From: Nostoc sp. JL33
GTDB taxonomy: Bacteria; Cyanobacteriota; Cyanobacteriia; Cyanobacteriales; Nostocaceae
DNA length: 64,000 bases
Assembly: GCF_017114985.1 (NCBI RefSeq)
Contig: NZ_JABXKP010000007.1
Location: forward strand, 122,618-186,617
Direction: 5' to 3'
Below are positions 52,628-61,877 of the stretch, piece by piece. Positions within the stretch are counted from its first letter, which is position 1. Every line of letters starts with the position of its first letter. A program made the translations under genes and the position numbers. The notes under the pieces are model-generated. The model searched no databases. It saw only the letters and a list, made by a program, of their open reading frames with translations, and was not told the origin of the DNA.

Positions 52628-54097
52628 TTAAGACTCAAGAGTTATTGGTAAAGTGACAATAAACGTGGTGCCAATGCCTTGAGTGCTTTCAACTTGAATA
52701 TGACCCTGATGATGTTCGACAATAGCTTGAGCGATCGCTAATCCCAATCCTGAACCAGTAGCGATCGCTGTAGCTGTATTCCCAGTTGTATGAGTACGTG
52801 CCGGATCTACCCGATAAAAGCGGTCAAACAAGCGTGGTAGTGCTGACGCTGGAATTCCAACTCCGGTATCACTGACTTTAACTTGCAACTGGGCACTGGT
52901 GTAACGTAGTCCAGAAACGCGATTTATTCCCTCTATCCGCGCCAATTCCACTTTTACCCGTCCACCTGCTGAACTGTAATGCAAGGCATTAGCAATTAAA
53001 TTTGTGAACAACCGCACCAGTTGATCCCAATTGCCCACAAGGGTAAACCAATTTTCCAGTAATTCCGGGCTAGTTTCGGATGCCGGAGGATCAACTAAGT
53101 CTAAAGAAAGGGCGATTTCTTTTTCAGAGACTAACAATTGTTGTTCTCCAACCACCTCCATCAGCAAAGCATCCAACGGACAAGCTGAAAAAGTATCCTT
53201 GCTAATACCACTATCCTGCCGTGCTAAGAACAGTAAGTCATTGACTAACTTACCCAAACGCTGCGTTAACCGTTCCACCACCTTTAACTGTTGCCGATAC
53301 TGCAAAGAAGTAGTCGTTTCTGTCTCTGCTAAATCTAAGTCAGCAAGGGCAACTTGCACATTAGTTTGAATCAAAGTAATGGGGCTTCTAAGTTCGTGGG
53401 AAGCATCAGCAGTAAATTGTTTGAGACGTTGATAAGACTCACCTACAGGTTCCATCGCTTTACCCGAAAGAAACCAACCACTTGCGCCTACAGAAAGCAC
53501 CATTAACCCAATACCTAGCGCCAAATCAAAAATTAACTGGCGACTGGGTTTAGTGACTTCAAACCAGGGATGACTAACACGCAGATATCCTAATACTTGC
53601 CGTCCCACTTCCACCCGTTGTGTGACTTGTCGCAATAACAGTGGTGACGGTAGAGACGCGATTAATCGCGTCTTTAATTTTGAATTCTCACTCTCTGGCT
53701 TGATTACGCGCACAGTTTCACCAGTGCGGCTGGTATGAATGGGAATATTTAGGGGTTCGGATAGCGTTGACCAAAGTAATTCACCAGTCGGACTAAACCA
53801 TTCTAGGTCGATGTGGTCATCTTCTACGGCATCGGTATTGTCACGAAAACTGGCTTCTACATTAATGCGAAATTTATCTGCATCAGCATTAATTGGCTCA
53901 AATATGAGCGTAGAGGCACAGTGGCTGGATGTGAGACAACGCTCCACTATTTCCACTACATGGTTGAGGGTATCATCAATCCGCTCAATTAATGTACTAC
54001 GGACGTATAAATAAACGCCACTTGCAAACAGTAATAGTAATACAGCAGTGACGGCAGTATACCAAATTGCCAGACGGCGGCGAGTAGCCTGAAACAT
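52628..54097 (-). CDS. Two-component sensor histidine kinase
   Basis: The 489-residue membrane kinase has a first helix (about 11-30), a sensory domain (about 31-175), a second helix (about 192-212), a dimerisation domain with the phosphorylated His in FTADASHELRSPITL (near residue 234), and an ATPase domain with N, G1 (VSDTGVGIPASALPRLFDRF) and G2 (GSGLGLAIAQAIVEHHQGHI) boxes. The overall design resembles cyanobacterial RppB/NrsS-type kinases. No response regulator gene is adjacent, so it is an orphan in this window. Confidence 0.93.
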   Translation of the reverse strand: MFQATRRRLAIWYTAVTAVLLLLFASGVYLYVRSTLIERIDDTLNHVVEIVERCLTSSHCASTLIFEPINADADKFRINVEASFRDNTDAVEDDHIDLEWFSPTGELLWSTLSEPLNIPIHTSRTGETVRVIKPESENSKLKTRLIASLPSPLLLRQVTQRVEVGRQVLGYLRVSHPWFEVTKPSRQLIFDLALGIGLMVLSVGASGWFLSGKAMEPVGESYQRLKQFTADASHELRSPITLIQTNVQVALADLDLAETETTTSLQYRQQLKVVERLTQRLGKLVNDLLFLARQDSGISKDTFSACPLDALLMEVVGEQQLLVSEKEIALSLDLVDPPASETSPELLENWFTLVGNWDQLVRLFTNLIANALHYSSAGGRVKVELARIEGINRVSGLRYTSAQLQVKVSDTGVGIPASALPRLFDRFYRVDPARTHTTGNTATAIATGSGLGLAIAQAIVEHHQGHIQVESTQGIGTTFIVTLPITLES

Positions 54098-54735
54098 ATT
54101 TTCTCACCCACTTTTTTGACTGAATATCCCCACATTAGGTGTTTATACGATTAAAAAGTAACTCACTTTTCTAACTTTGGTGATTTTAGGGAAGTTTAAA
54201 AAGATGTGAATTCGACGGCTCATATAGTGTCCGCCTAATTAGCCCAATCCAAAGACCTCTAAGAGGTTTTACTACACAAAACAGTCCCTCAAAAACTCCC
54301 AGAGGGACAGACTTGAATTTTAGTTAAAGCCAGGAAGAGGTTCGTCGAACCCACACGTTAAAAAGGCTTGCTCTAATTCCCTCCTTTTTAAGGAGGGTTA
54401 GGGAGGATAAGCCTTAACCCAAGCGTATTGAGTTATAGGTTGGCTAGAGTGATTTTCTGAAAGAAACGCTATGCGATGGTGCAAAGCGATCGCTATTCGG
54501 TGACGCAAAACCAAAAAAATTTCTTAGTAATATTCGCTTTCGTGGCTACGCGAGTTTATTTTTTAGTCTTTAACTGAAGTTATCTAGATCGAAATAGATT
54601 TTTGATTTAACAGTAGCGAGGTAGAGAATCAGTACACCCAAAGATCGCCTGAACATTCCGCTCAAGCACCATTTAACTTACTATATTTATTGTCCCCCAT
54701 TTAAATGGGCTACATCTGCCTGCCCTTAGGTAATT
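54098..54735. other. 638-bp intergenic region between divergent kinase and ppk genes
   Basis: It holds small inverted repeats: GGTTCGTCGAACC at 54340-54352 and CCCTCCTTTTTAAGGAGGG at 54381-54399, the latter a dispersed repeat type. Promoters for both genes are expected here. No gene and no tRNA was found, although the GGTTCG motif superficially resembles a tRNA T-arm. Confidence 0.5.
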
Positions 54736-56916
54736 ATGGCAAAATCTAAGAAAAGCGCTACCCCCATCAATCTCAACGATCCACAATATTATCTTAACCG
54801 AGAGTTAAGCTGGCTAGAATTTAATGGCAGGGTGTTACATGAAGCCTGTGACGATCGCACACCCCTTCTGGAACGCCTGAAGTTTTTGGGAATATTCAAC
54901 TCTAATTTGGATGAGTTTTTCATGGTGCGCGTTGCTGGTTTAAAGCAACAAGTAGAGGCAAAAGTTACCCTGTTAACTCCCGATGGTCGGACACCACAAC
55001 AACAGTTAGACGATATTAGGTCTACCCTGACTCCTCTTGTAAAGAAAGAGCATCAACATTTTGAGCAAGTACTTCGTCCTCTACTAGTAAATCATGGCAT
55101 CCATATTCTAGATTACATAGATTTGAATCAAAAACAACGGACTCATCTCAACAGTTATTTTGAGGAACAAGTCTTTCCAGTTTTGACTCCTCTGGCTGTT
55201 GATCCCAGTCATCCCTTTCCTTTCATTTCTAATCTCAGTCTAAATCTGGCTGTTGTGGTCAAAAACCCAGACACCGAAGAAGAATTCTTTGCCAGAGTCA
55301 AAGTCCCCAGTGTTCTCCCCCGATTTTTACCCATACCGCCGGAGTTGGGAGATCAGAAAAACGATAAACCTGCCCACTGGACTGGTGTACCTTTAGAACA
55401 AGCGATCGCTCATAACTTGGAATCTCTATTTCCAGGGATGAACATTCAAGAATATCATCCGTTCCGCATTACCCGTGATGCCGATTTGGTCTTAGAAGAA
55501 GATGAAGCAGATGATTTGTTGTTAGCGATCGAACAGGAATTGCGAAAACGGCGCTTGGGTGGAAGTCCAGTCCGGCTAGAAATTCAGTCTCAGACTCCTG
55601 AAATAGTGCGATCGCGATTATTGCATGATCTGGAATTAACAGAAAGTGATCTTTACGAAGTAGACGGTCTTTTGGGCTTGCGGGATTTGATGTATTTTAT
55701 GGCTTTGCCATTGCCGGAACTCAAAGATCCACCACGCCAATCTGTTGTACCATTACGCCTGCAAAGACTAAGAGAAGCGAGTTTAGATCCAGATGCACTG
55801 GAGACGGACGAAGGAAAAGACTTTTTTGCTGTGATTCGGGAAAAGGATTTGCTAGTACACCATCCCTATCAATCCTTTTCGGCTACAGTGGTGCGCTTTA
55901 TTACCCACGCTGCCTACGATCCGAATGTGTTAGCCATCAAGATGACTCTTTACCGGACTTCTGGCGACTCGCCCATCGTCAACGCCTTAATAGCCGCAGC
56001 CGAAAATGGCAAACAGGTATCCGTGCTGGTGGAATTAAAAGCGCGATTTGATGAGGAGAATAATATTTACTGGGCAAAACGACTAGAAAGAGTAGGTGTT
56101 CATGTTGTCTACGGTTTAGTGGGGCTGAAAACCCACAGTAAAACAGTCATGGTAGTACGGCGGGAAAAAGACCGGATACGTCGCTACGTGCATATTGGCA
56201 CAGGTAACTATAACCCCAAAACGGCACGGCTGTATACAGATTTGGGATTGTTCAGTTGCCGTGAAGAATTGGGTGCTGACATCACAGATTTATTTAATTT
56301 CTTGACAGGCTACTCACGACAAAAGTCTTATCGAGAGTTGCTGGTTGCGCCTGTGAATATGCGCGATCGCTTTTTGGAACTAATTCACCGCGAAATCGAA
56401 AATGTTAAAAATGGATTTTCTGGACGCATTGTTGCCAAAATGAATGCCCTAGTCGATCCAGAAATTATCGCCACTTTATATGAAGCTTCCCGCGCCGGAG
56501 TACTAATAGACTTAATTATCAGGGGCGTTTGTTGTTTGCGTCCAGGACTCAAAGACATTAGTGAAAACATTCGCATAATCAGCATTGTCGGTCGCTTTTT
56601 AGAACATTCTCGCATTTTTTATTTTCATAACAACACACAGGAGGAAATCTATATCGGCAGTGCCGACTGGATGCGCCGCAACCTAGATCGCCGAGTCGAA
56701 GTAATTACCCCAGTCAAAGACCCAGATATTGCTAAAGATTTGCAAGAAATTATGGGAATTATGCTCGCAGATAATCGCCAAGCTTGGGAATTACAAGCTG
56801 ATGGCAGTTATATTCAACGGCGTCCCTATGATGATTCTCCTGAAGCTAATTCACAAAAAATTCTCATGAATATGGCATTACGCTCAAGTGGCGTAGCCTC
56901 AAACCTGATTGATTAA
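54736..56916 (+). CDS. ppk1: Polyphosphate kinase 1
   Basis: PPK1 reversibly polymerises the gamma-phosphate of ATP into polyphosphate. The 726-residue protein has the N-terminal PPK_N domain (YYLNRELSWLEFNGRVLHEA), then the middle and two PLD-like C-terminal domains. The autophosphorylated His is in GLKTHSKTVMVVRRE near residue 467, and the second essential His is in LEHSRIFYFHN near 624. IGTGNYNPKTARLYTDLGLF is fully conserved. Full length. No exopolyphosphatase gene is adjacent. Confidence 0.97.
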   Translation: MAKSKKSATPINLNDPQYYLNRELSWLEFNGRVLHEACDDRTPLLERLKFLGIFNSNLDEFFMVRVAGLKQQVEAKVTLLTPDGRTPQQQLDDIRSTLTPLVKKEHQHFEQVLRPLLVNHGIHILDYIDLNQKQRTHLNSYFEEQVFPVLTPLAVDPSHPFPFISNLSLNLAVVVKNPDTEEEFFARVKVPSVLPRFLPIPPELGDQKNDKPAHWTGVPLEQAIAHNLESLFPGMNIQEYHPFRITRDADLVLEEDEADDLLLAIEQELRKRRLGGSPVRLEIQSQTPEIVRSRLLHDLELTESDLYEVDGLLGLRDLMYFMALPLPELKDPPRQSVVPLRLQRLREASLDPDALETDEGKDFFAVIREKDLLVHHPYQSFSATVVRFITHAAYDPNVLAIKMTLYRTSGDSPIVNALIAAAENGKQVSVLVELKARFDEENNIYWAKRLERVGVHVVYGLVGLKTHSKTVMVVRREKDRIRRYVHIGTGNYNPKTARLYTDLGLFSCREELGADITDLFNFLTGYSRQKSYRELLVAPVNMRDRFLELIHREIENVKNGFSGRIVAKMNALVDPEIIATLYEASRAGVLIDLIIRGVCCLRPGLKDISENIRIISIVGRFLEHSRIFYFHNNTQEEIYIGSADWMRRNLDRRVEVITPVKDPDIAKDLQEIMGIMLADNRQAWELQADGSYIQRRPYDDSPEANSQKILMNMALRSSGVASNLID

Positions 56917-57091
56917 AAACTTAACAACTAGCTCAACTTAGTTTTTTTAGAAAACTTGAATTTTTTCAGAAGTTATCTAAGTTGTTTGTCATGGATTTAC
57001 ACAAGTTATTCAACCATAGGATAGAGTAAGTGCTGGCACTTATTCCCATAAACTGGAGGGGTTATTCTAAATAAATTTGTTTTTCCCCTCA

Positions 57092-57508
57092 ATGTTAATG
57101 TTATCCTGTGAGCTTTCTACCTTGCGTGTTCTAGTAGTTGATGACCACGAACTGACTCGTTTAACCTTACAATTAGTTTTTTCTTGCCAGGAAAATATTC
57201 AAGTAGTAGGTTTAGCCAGTAATGGTGAAGAAGCTATAGAAATGGTTAAACGTTGCCATCCTGACGTGATTGTTCTAGATTTACAGATGCCAGTCATGGA
57301 TGGCTGGAGTGCGTCTAGTCACATTAAAGCTATATCTCCCACCACCCAGATCCTTGCTTACTCCTCAGTGGAAGACGTAAATTTTCAGGGGGCAAAGGCA
57401 ATATCTAGCTTTGATGACGTTTGCAAGAAAGATATACCCACAAGCGAACTTATTGCTTTAGTTAGGCAGTTAGGTCAGCGTGCAGCAGATGGTTCAGTTG
57501 CAGGATAA
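57092..57508 (+). CDS. Single-domain response regulator
   Basis: The 138-residue protein from ATG 57092 consists of one receiver domain: acidic pocket VLVVDDHELTR, phosphoacceptor Asp in VIVLDLQMPVMDGW near residue 63, conserved Thr/Ser position in LAYSSVEDV and Lys in FDDVCKKDIPT. There is no output domain. A TTG five codons upstream is an alternative start. It stands alone after ppk1 and ends at a strong hairpin terminator. The partner kinase cannot be told from context. Confidence 0.88.
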   Translation: MLMLSCELSTLRVLVVDDHELTRLTLQLVFSCQENIQVVGLASNGEEAIEMVKRCHPDVIVLDLQMPVMDGWSASSHIKAISPTTQILAYSSVEDVNFQGAKAISSFDDVCKKDIPTSELIALVRQLGQRAADGSVAG

Positions 57509-57584
57509 ATCATACAGCTATGTTGCTTCGACAATTCCGGCTTAGTTGAATTCTGGGGATTTGAGGACATGATACTACTAAGAA

Positions 57585-57629
57585 GCGTCGGTATAGCCTG
57601 AAGTTGACGGCTAGACCGACGCAATTTTT
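57585..57629 (+). terminator. Terminator hairpin between convergent genes
   Basis: GCGTCGGT and AGCC (57585-57598) pair with GGCT and ACCGACGC (57609-57622), each side interrupted by a 2-base internal loop. AATTTTT follows. It lies between the response regulator and the convergent small gene at 57637-57810 and may serve both directions. Confidence 0.8.
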
Positions 57630-57636
57630 GATATTT

Positions 57637-57810
57637 CTACTCTACCGGAATCGTGCGTCTAAATTCATCAATTAATTCATCCAGTTCTTCCAAAGCCTGA
57701 TTTACGTCAACTCTCAAAGTTCCCAGGTTTGGTTGCTCTAGTAGGCTTAACAGGTACTCGCGTTTACTTTGAACCACAACAATTCGTTCTTTTATAGTCT
57801 GTAGATCCAT
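57637..57810 (-). CDS. Small conserved cyanobacterial protein
   Basis: The 57-residue protein from ATG 57810 begins MDLQTIKERIVVVQSKREYL. It is predicted to be a helical hairpin with an acidic second helix (NQALEELDELIDEFRRTIP). AGGAAAA precedes this ATG, while the longer frame from 57864 has no such site. It is probably real because of its good codon pattern and RBS. Function unknown. Confidence 0.65.
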   Translation of the reverse strand: MDLQTIKERIVVVQSKREYLLSLLEQPNLGTLRVDVNQALEELDELIDEFRRTIPVE

Positions 57811-57864
57811 TATTTTTTTCCTATCTTTAACTACCTTTAAATTTAAAGTTAACTCAAAATCCAA

Positions 57865-58080
57865 TATTCTGGGGCACTAAGTAGGTCAACGTAATTAAAC
57901 ATCAAACGCTCAGGAGATAGATCCCCCAATTCTTAGAGAAGTAGAGAAGTCGAGGATCTAAGTATTTTGTTTATTTATACCACCTAATTACTGACTTAAG
58001 TTAATACTCTTCCCTAATTTGTTAGTCATAGCCGATGATAATAAAACTGAGGTATTAATAATTTATACTAATTTAAGCTC
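57865..58080. other. Divergent promoter region
   Basis: About 216 AT-rich bases between the small minus-strand gene and the DUF2854 gene. No regulatory motif was recognised. Confidence 0.4.
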
Positions 58081-58650
58081 ATGCTACGCCAAATTTCTTT
58101 GGGAACACTCGGTTTAACGATCGGCGGCATATTAACCATCATTGGCTTTGTCGCCTATGCTGGTAATAATGCCACACTCAATCTTGTCGGATTTTTTTAC
58201 GGGATTCCTTTATTGTTGGGAGGGCTGGCGCTGAAAGCTAATGAACTTAAGCCAGTACCATTTACCGAAACTACGTCACCGTCAGCATTGATACTGCGCG
58301 AGCAGCAAGCAACTGATACTCAAAATAAAATTCGCAAAGACATCACCCGATATTGCTACGGTCAAGATGCTCATCTAGATACAACACTTTCTTTTCTAGG
58401 TTTGAGTCCCACAGACCAGGAACGGCCAACAGTCACAGGGTTGCGAGAAATAGAAGTTAATGGGAGCTATGCTCTAATTTTAGAATTTTATTCACCGCTA
58501 ATACCAATTGATGTGTGGCAAAAAAAGCAGGAAAAAATGACCAACTATTTTGGCCCTGGATTGGAGATTCAAATAACCCAGCCATCTGAAAATAAAATTG
58601 AACTAGCACTGATTAATACTCAAAAAGAGTTAATAGTCAATAGTCAATAA
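58081..58650 (+). CDS. DUF2854 membrane protein
   Basis: The 189-residue protein has two N-terminal membrane helices (LGLTIGGILTIIGFVAYAGN and LVGFFYGIPLLLGGLALKAN) and a soluble C-terminal domain (KDITRYCYGQDAHLDTTLSF, LILEFYSPLIPIDVWQKKQE). This is the DUF2854 family, conserved in cyanobacteria and plant plastids, with no settled function. It stands alone, with a poorly defined promoter upstream. Confidence 0.85.
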   Translation: MLRQISLGTLGLTIGGILTIIGFVAYAGNNATLNLVGFFYGIPLLLGGLALKANELKPVPFTETTSPSALILREQQATDTQNKIRKDITRYCYGQDAHLDTTLSFLGLSPTDQERPTVTGLREIEVNGSYALILEFYSPLIPIDVWQKKQEKMTNYFGPGLEIQITQPSENKIELALINTQKELIVNSQ

Positions 58651-58818
58651 CAAAAATTATCGCTACCAAAGCTCCATTGCTTTATAAGTTATCGTTACCC
58701 ACATTAAAGCTTTTTGGTATCAGTCCAATCCAATAATGCGGTAGGAGTTTTGGTAGCGCATTGCTCAATGATATCCCAGCCATAATATCTCCGGTGTGGT
58801 TCGTACACGAGAAAAATC

Positions 58819-59454
58819 ATGAGCAAATATAGAATTTTAAAACCTGAGCAAAGTTACACTTTTAGTCAATACTTTTTGTTGCCCAACCCAACAATAGACA
58901 TCTTGGCTGAGTTTGAGTACACCTACGATCGCACAGAGCTAGAATTACCAAGATACTTTGCTGAACTGAGCTATTTAGAATTTTTACAAAATTATTTGCA
59001 GCGCAATATCAAGCTTTTTAACCCAATTGCCGAGATATCAATACGGGAATTTTTAATTGCACCTATCCTTGCTGAAATATGTGCTCAGACAAAGGCTCAA
59101 CTATATAGTGAGTACCCGATTAATGTTAATGAACAACTCAAAGGTACTTTTGATTATTACTTACATAAATCTAACTCCCTATTGGTGATTGAAGCAAAAC
59201 AATCAGATATCAGAAGAGGCTTTACACAGCTAGCAGTAGAATTAATCGCTCTTGATCAGTCCCTAGACGATCAAAAACCTATTTTATATGGAGCAGTTAC
59301 CAATGGAGATGACTGGAAATTTGGTACTCTTCATAGAGAAGATAAGCGGGTTGTAGAAGATATTAAACTTTATCGTGTTCCTGAAGGTTTAGAAGATTTG
59401 GTACGAGTGCTTGTAGGCATCCTTTCATCTGAGGTTAGAGGCGATGCCTATTAA
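58819..59454 (+). CDS. PD-(D/E)XK-fold nuclease-like hypothetical protein
   Basis: The 211-residue protein contains LKGTFDYYLHKSNSLLVIEA followed by KQSDIRRGFTQLAVELIALD. The order of an acidic residue (Asp near 112), then the E-A-K core (Glu 125, Lys 127), then a helix with an RGFxQL pattern, fits the PD-(D/E)XK nuclease fold as used in restriction and DNA-repair enzymes. The N-terminal 100 residues are helical and unassigned. No methylase or DNA-binding partner is adjacent. The nuclease role is inference from these residues. Confidence 0.65.
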   Translation: MSKYRILKPEQSYTFSQYFLLPNPTIDILAEFEYTYDRTELELPRYFAELSYLEFLQNYLQRNIKLFNPIAEISIREFLIAPILAEICAQTKAQLYSEYPINVNEQLKGTFDYYLHKSNSLLVIEAKQSDIRRGFTQLAVELIALDQSLDDQKPILYGAVTNGDDWKFGTLHREDKRVVEDIKLYRVPEGLEDLVRVLVGILSSEVRGDAY

Positions 59455-59885
59455 CCCTCTTTTGTCACTCTGGGGAAATAAAAATTGAGGCTAAATGATC
59501 AAACCTAGATTTCCTGAGAAGATTAGCGATGGCTGCGCCCGCCGTTCGCGTAGCGTCTCGCAGAGAAGGCATCGCAAACTAATAGAAACCTCCAAACAAA
59601 GCTCTATAGGTAAAATCCTGTCTGGGTAAGAGTTACAGATTATTATCTGCCGAAAGTGACAAAAGAGGGTTAATCCCCTCCTCGCCTGCGGGGAGGGGAG
59701 ACAAAGCGCAGCTTTGGCGGGGTGGGGTTCTTCGCGTTTAATAAGTAATCAAGCGGACATAATATGAGCTATTAGCCCGAAAATTTATTTTTGGGCGAGT
59801 GTTTGACTTTTGCAAGAGGTCTAAATCCCCCACGAGAGTGATTCTGAATTCTGAATTGTTCTTTGTTTAACCATTGACCAAAAAG
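59455..59885. repeat. Dispersed repeats and a half MITE
   Basis: The GCGCCCGCCGTTCGCGTAGC repeat lies at 59535-59554. CGCCTGCGGGGAGGGGAGAC at 59692-59711 and GGCGGGGTGGGGTTCTT at 59724-59740 match the interior of the element at 52261-52486. The right end TTTTGCAAGAGGTCTA is at 59808-59823. The matching left end was not found, so this copy is truncated. No gene was seen. Confidence 0.6.
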
Positions 59886-60146
59886 TTACTTTTCTAAACG
59901 AACTGCATACCACTGCAAATATTGCCCAGGAGCAATATCTAATTCGCAACTGGTGTCGAGCAAATATTGTGCTTGAGCTTCCACAGTTTCAAACTTTTGC
60001 AAGTCAGGTGATAAATCTTGAATTTCGAGTTGTTGGAGAGTTGTTTTGAGCTTTTCTAATAACTCTGATGGTGTCAGAAATTGTTCTGGTTGATTTGCTT
60101 CTAGAACAACAAAGTGATCTTGCTGATACATTAATGGGTCTGGCAT
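59886..60146 (-). CDS. crr7: Chlororespiratory reduction protein 7 (CRR7)
   Basis: The 86-residue protein contains MYQQDHFVVLEANQPEQFLT and LSPDLQKFETVEAQAQYLLD and ends LDIAPGQYLQWYAVRLEK, a match to the CRR7 family. CRR7 is needed for assembly of the NDH-1 complex (photosynthetic electron cycling) in plastids and is conserved in cyanobacteria. The gene stands alone, and no ndh gene is nearby. Confidence 0.85.
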   Translation of the reverse strand: MPDPLMYQQDHFVVLEANQPEQFLTPSELLEKLKTTLQQLEIQDLSPDLQKFETVEAQAQYLLDTSCELDIAPGQYLQWYAVRLEK

Positions 60147-60639
60147 TTTAAAAATTTAGTGAATCTAAATAGGTTTTGATTTTTTTGTAAGAACTTCTGA
60201 TTGTTTGTCTAGCGCAAAAGATGATGGTTTTATGTGCTGTATGTGAAGTAATTATAGGATTTACTTGCTCAAAACATTAATCTTAATTTATTAAGCCAGA
60301 GCCACTGGAAAATAAAACTTTGCAGCTAGTTTAATCTCAATATTATGTAATTATACTAAACCCTCGCAACCCCTTAGCGAATAGACTAAATAAATTTCGT
60401 TCAGATGAGATTTATTACTATTAGCTATCTTTTGAGCGCATTTTGGCAATTACTTTGCCCTGTCTGGCGAGGTTTCTAAACTAACTACAGAACTAAATAA
60501 TTAAGGTGTGCATTTGCAATTCTCAAAAAATCGTAATTTAACTTTAACTATTGGGAAAGATAAAAGTAATATTTCCTTTGATAACCATAGCTGAACAAAA
60601 AGGTAACAATTGCCTTCGTGTTCTAATTATAGATTCTCT
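60147..60639. other. 493-bp AT-rich intergenic region
   Basis: No gene and no recognised regulatory site. It precedes the CBS-like stump and the GGDEF gene. Confidence 0.4.
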
Positions 60640-60780
60640 ATGCAACTTAGTTATCTACCGCTTGCTTGGCTCACTAACATTGAGCAGTCTATTGTCAAAA
60701 AACAGTTGATTGTGAAGCCACACACACCTTTGCCGCTAATCCTGGCATTGATGAAAAGAGCGATCGCCCCGATGCGATTG
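60640..60780 (+). pseudogene. Possible N-terminal remnant of a CBS-domain sensor protein
   Basis: The frame from ATG 60640 reads MQLSYLPLAWLTNIEQSIVK, then QLIVKPHTPLPLILALMKRA. It resembles the N-terminus and first CBS motif (VxPxTPLxxxxxLM) of cyanobacterial signalling proteins. The frame then degrades before the GGDEF gene start at 60828. It may be a truncated relative, or an ancestral N-terminal part of the GGDEF protein that was cut off. The match is partial. Confidence 0.35.
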
Positions 60781-60827
60781 AGTTGCACGGCCTTTTTCAA
60801 GATAGTCCCCGAAGTGGAAGGCAACTC

Positions 60828-61853
60828 ATGTCAGGCATAAGCCCATTTCCTGTTCGTACACCACAACCACTGATTCTAGTGGCTGATGATGACAAGATCA
60901 CCCGAGTATTGTTGCGTAAAGTTATGCAAGAAGAAAATTATCGAGTGGTCGAGGTCAATGATGGTAAACAATGTTTAGATGCTTACGAGACTATCAAACC
61001 CGATATAGTTTTGCTAGATGCTGTAATGCCTGTGATGGATGGCTTTACCTGCTGTGAGCACTTGCGCCAGATTGCAAAGAATAATTTAATATCAGCCGTT
61101 ACAACCTTTGATACTGACTCGCCCCTTAACAATACTGTGATCTCCCAGATGTGGGAGCGTACTCCCATATTGATGATCACATCCTTGGACGATGAGGAAT
61201 CCGTAAACCATGCTTTTAAAGTAGGGGCGAGTGATTACGTCACTAAGCCAATTAACTTCGCTGTATTGCGCCATCGGTTGCGCGAACTGGTACGGCAAGC
61301 GCAACGAAACAAACTATTAGAGACGGCATACCAAGATTTGCAGCATCTGGCCAATGTAGATGGCTTAACTGAGTTGGCAAATCGTCGCCGCTTTGACGAT
61401 TATCTCAAGAATCAGTGGATTGATTTAATACAAAAGGAATCTCCTTTGTCAATGATTTTGTGTGATATCGACTTTTTTAAATTTTATAACGATAAATATG
61501 GCCATCCTGCTGGGGATATCTGTTTACAAAAAGTGGGAGCTCTCTTAAGCCTTAAGGCACAAAAACATCAAGATTTAGTAGCGCGTTATGGAGGGGAAGA
61601 ATTTGCTGTGATTATGCCATACACCCCTGCATCTGGCGCAGTCCATGTTGCCGCAGCGATACAAGCGGGAATCAAAGATTTGCAAATTGTTCATGACGGT
61701 TCTTTTGTGAGTCAATATCTCACCCTCAGTATGGGCATTGCGACTATTGTCCCCACTTGGGAATCCTCGCCTTCAGATTTGATTTTGCTAGCCGATAAAG
61801 CACTCTACCAAGCAAAGGACAAGGGGCGCGATCGCTTTATCTCAAGTTCTTAA
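60828..61853 (+). CDS. PleD-like response regulator with GGDEF (diguanylate cyclase) domain
   Basis: The 341-residue protein from ATG 60828 has a receiver domain (about 15-145; LILVADDDKITR, Asp in DIVLLDAVMPVMDG, Lys in SDYVTKPI) and a GGDEF domain (about 175-341; LTELANRRRFDDYL, ILCDIDFFKFYNDKYGHPAG). The active site is GGEEF near residue 255, a functional variant, so c-di-GMP synthesis is expected. The receiver contains an insertion of about 25 residues (TTFDTDSPLNNTVISQMWER). GGAAGG upstream of the ATG supports the start. Confidence 0.93.
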   Translation: MSGISPFPVRTPQPLILVADDDKITRVLLRKVMQEENYRVVEVNDGKQCLDAYETIKPDIVLLDAVMPVMDGFTCCEHLRQIAKNNLISAVTTFDTDSPLNNTVISQMWERTPILMITSLDDEESVNHAFKVGASDYVTKPINFAVLRHRLRELVRQAQRNKLLETAYQDLQHLANVDGLTELANRRRFDDYLKNQWIDLIQKESPLSMILCDIDFFKFYNDKYGHPAGDICLQKVGALLSLKAQKHQDLVARYGGEEFAVIMPYTPASGAVHVAAAIQAGIKDLQIVHDGSFVSQYLTLSMGIATIVPTWESSPSDLILLADKALYQAKDKGRDRFISSS

Positions 61854-61877
61854 TTGGCATTTGTCAATACCTTATAC

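Noticed and set aside
54340..54352. GGTTCGTCGAACC as a tRNA T-arm
   Set aside because: No acceptor stem, D-arm or anticodon arm can be built around it; it is a simple inverted repeat.
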